64,000 bases of DNA from Petrosia ficiformis (Eukaryota; Porifera; Demospongiae; Haplosclerida; Petrosiidae). The position numbers and the translations under genes are program-made. The first letter of the stretch is position 1. The number at the start of each line of letters is the position of its first letter. The stretch lies in the NCBI GenBank assembly GCA_947044365.1, contig OX345641.1, positions 5,419,847 through 5,483,846 on the forward strand, given 5' to 3'. The notes under the pieces were generated by a model. It searched no databases, was not told where the DNA came from, and worked only from the letters and a program-made list of their open reading frames with translations. Below, piece after piece: positions 63,947 to 64,000 of this stretch.

Positions 63947-64000
63947 TACTCTCTATGTAGGGATGGCACAGAAAAAAAATGACCACCCATACATTTCAAT
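63947..64000. repeat. Fragment shared with 53.3 kb
   Basis: TAGTACTCTCTATGTAGGGATGG and the following AAAATGACCACCCAT resemble TAGTACTGTCTATGTAGGGATTGG...AATGGTCACTCATCC near 53290-53350. This suggests the start of another copy of that repeat running off the window. Confidence 0.45.

Overview
This is a metazoan nuclear window. It shows AT-rich DNA, GT-AG introns of about 0.1 to 3.6 kb, extracellular EGF modules and a dense mix of DNA transposons, MITEs, SINE-like elements and satellites. The short palindromic motif ACATGTACATGT is scattered through most non-satellite DNA. The species cannot be fixed from sequence alone; a marine invertebrate, possibly a sponge, is my best guess.

Layout. At 1-637 (minus) lies the GIY-YIG endonuclease end of a Penelope-like retroelement. 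At 725-6016 (plus) are the last five exons of a basic, coiled-coil-like host gene I do not recognise. At 6.5-7.1 kb (minus) is a decayed hAT transposase. The stretch 7.6-19.1 kb is gene-free: an inverted junction followed by about 10 kb of roughly 200/330-bp satellite with recent 527-bp and 1,214-bp tandem duplications. A two-exon Golgi-type nucleotide-sugar transferase (PF03407-like) sits at 20.5-21.7 kb.

From 23.95 to 37.56 kb, nine exons encode a UDP-glucuronate 4-epimerase-like enzyme with an N-terminal signal sequence. Downstream at 38.87-45.43 kb, seven in-phase exons encode an unrecognised region and two modules of PAN/apple-like plus EGF type. These may be a separate gene or the 3' half of a fused epimerase gene. 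A phase-compatible donor lies 5 bases before the epimerase stop codon, and the fused reading frame closes exactly. The transferase and the epimerase are adjacent, on the same strand and both apparently in the secretory pathway. Together they could make and use a uronic-acid sugar nucleotide for extracellular glycans (inference).

The stretch 47.7-53.4 kb is a patchwork of diverged repeats built around GGAT tetranucleotide arrays. A structurally complete hAT element with perfect 16-bp terminal repeats, an 8-bp target duplication and a 638-residue transposase occupies 53.92-56.22 kb (minus). The right end holds a truncated hAT transposase (61.07-62.2 kb) and a broken Crypton-type tyrosine-recombinase relative (63.0-63.9 kb). 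Two related fold-back elements of about 585 bp (30.1 kb and 56.9 kb) carry different internal DNA; one carries a coding-like fragment.
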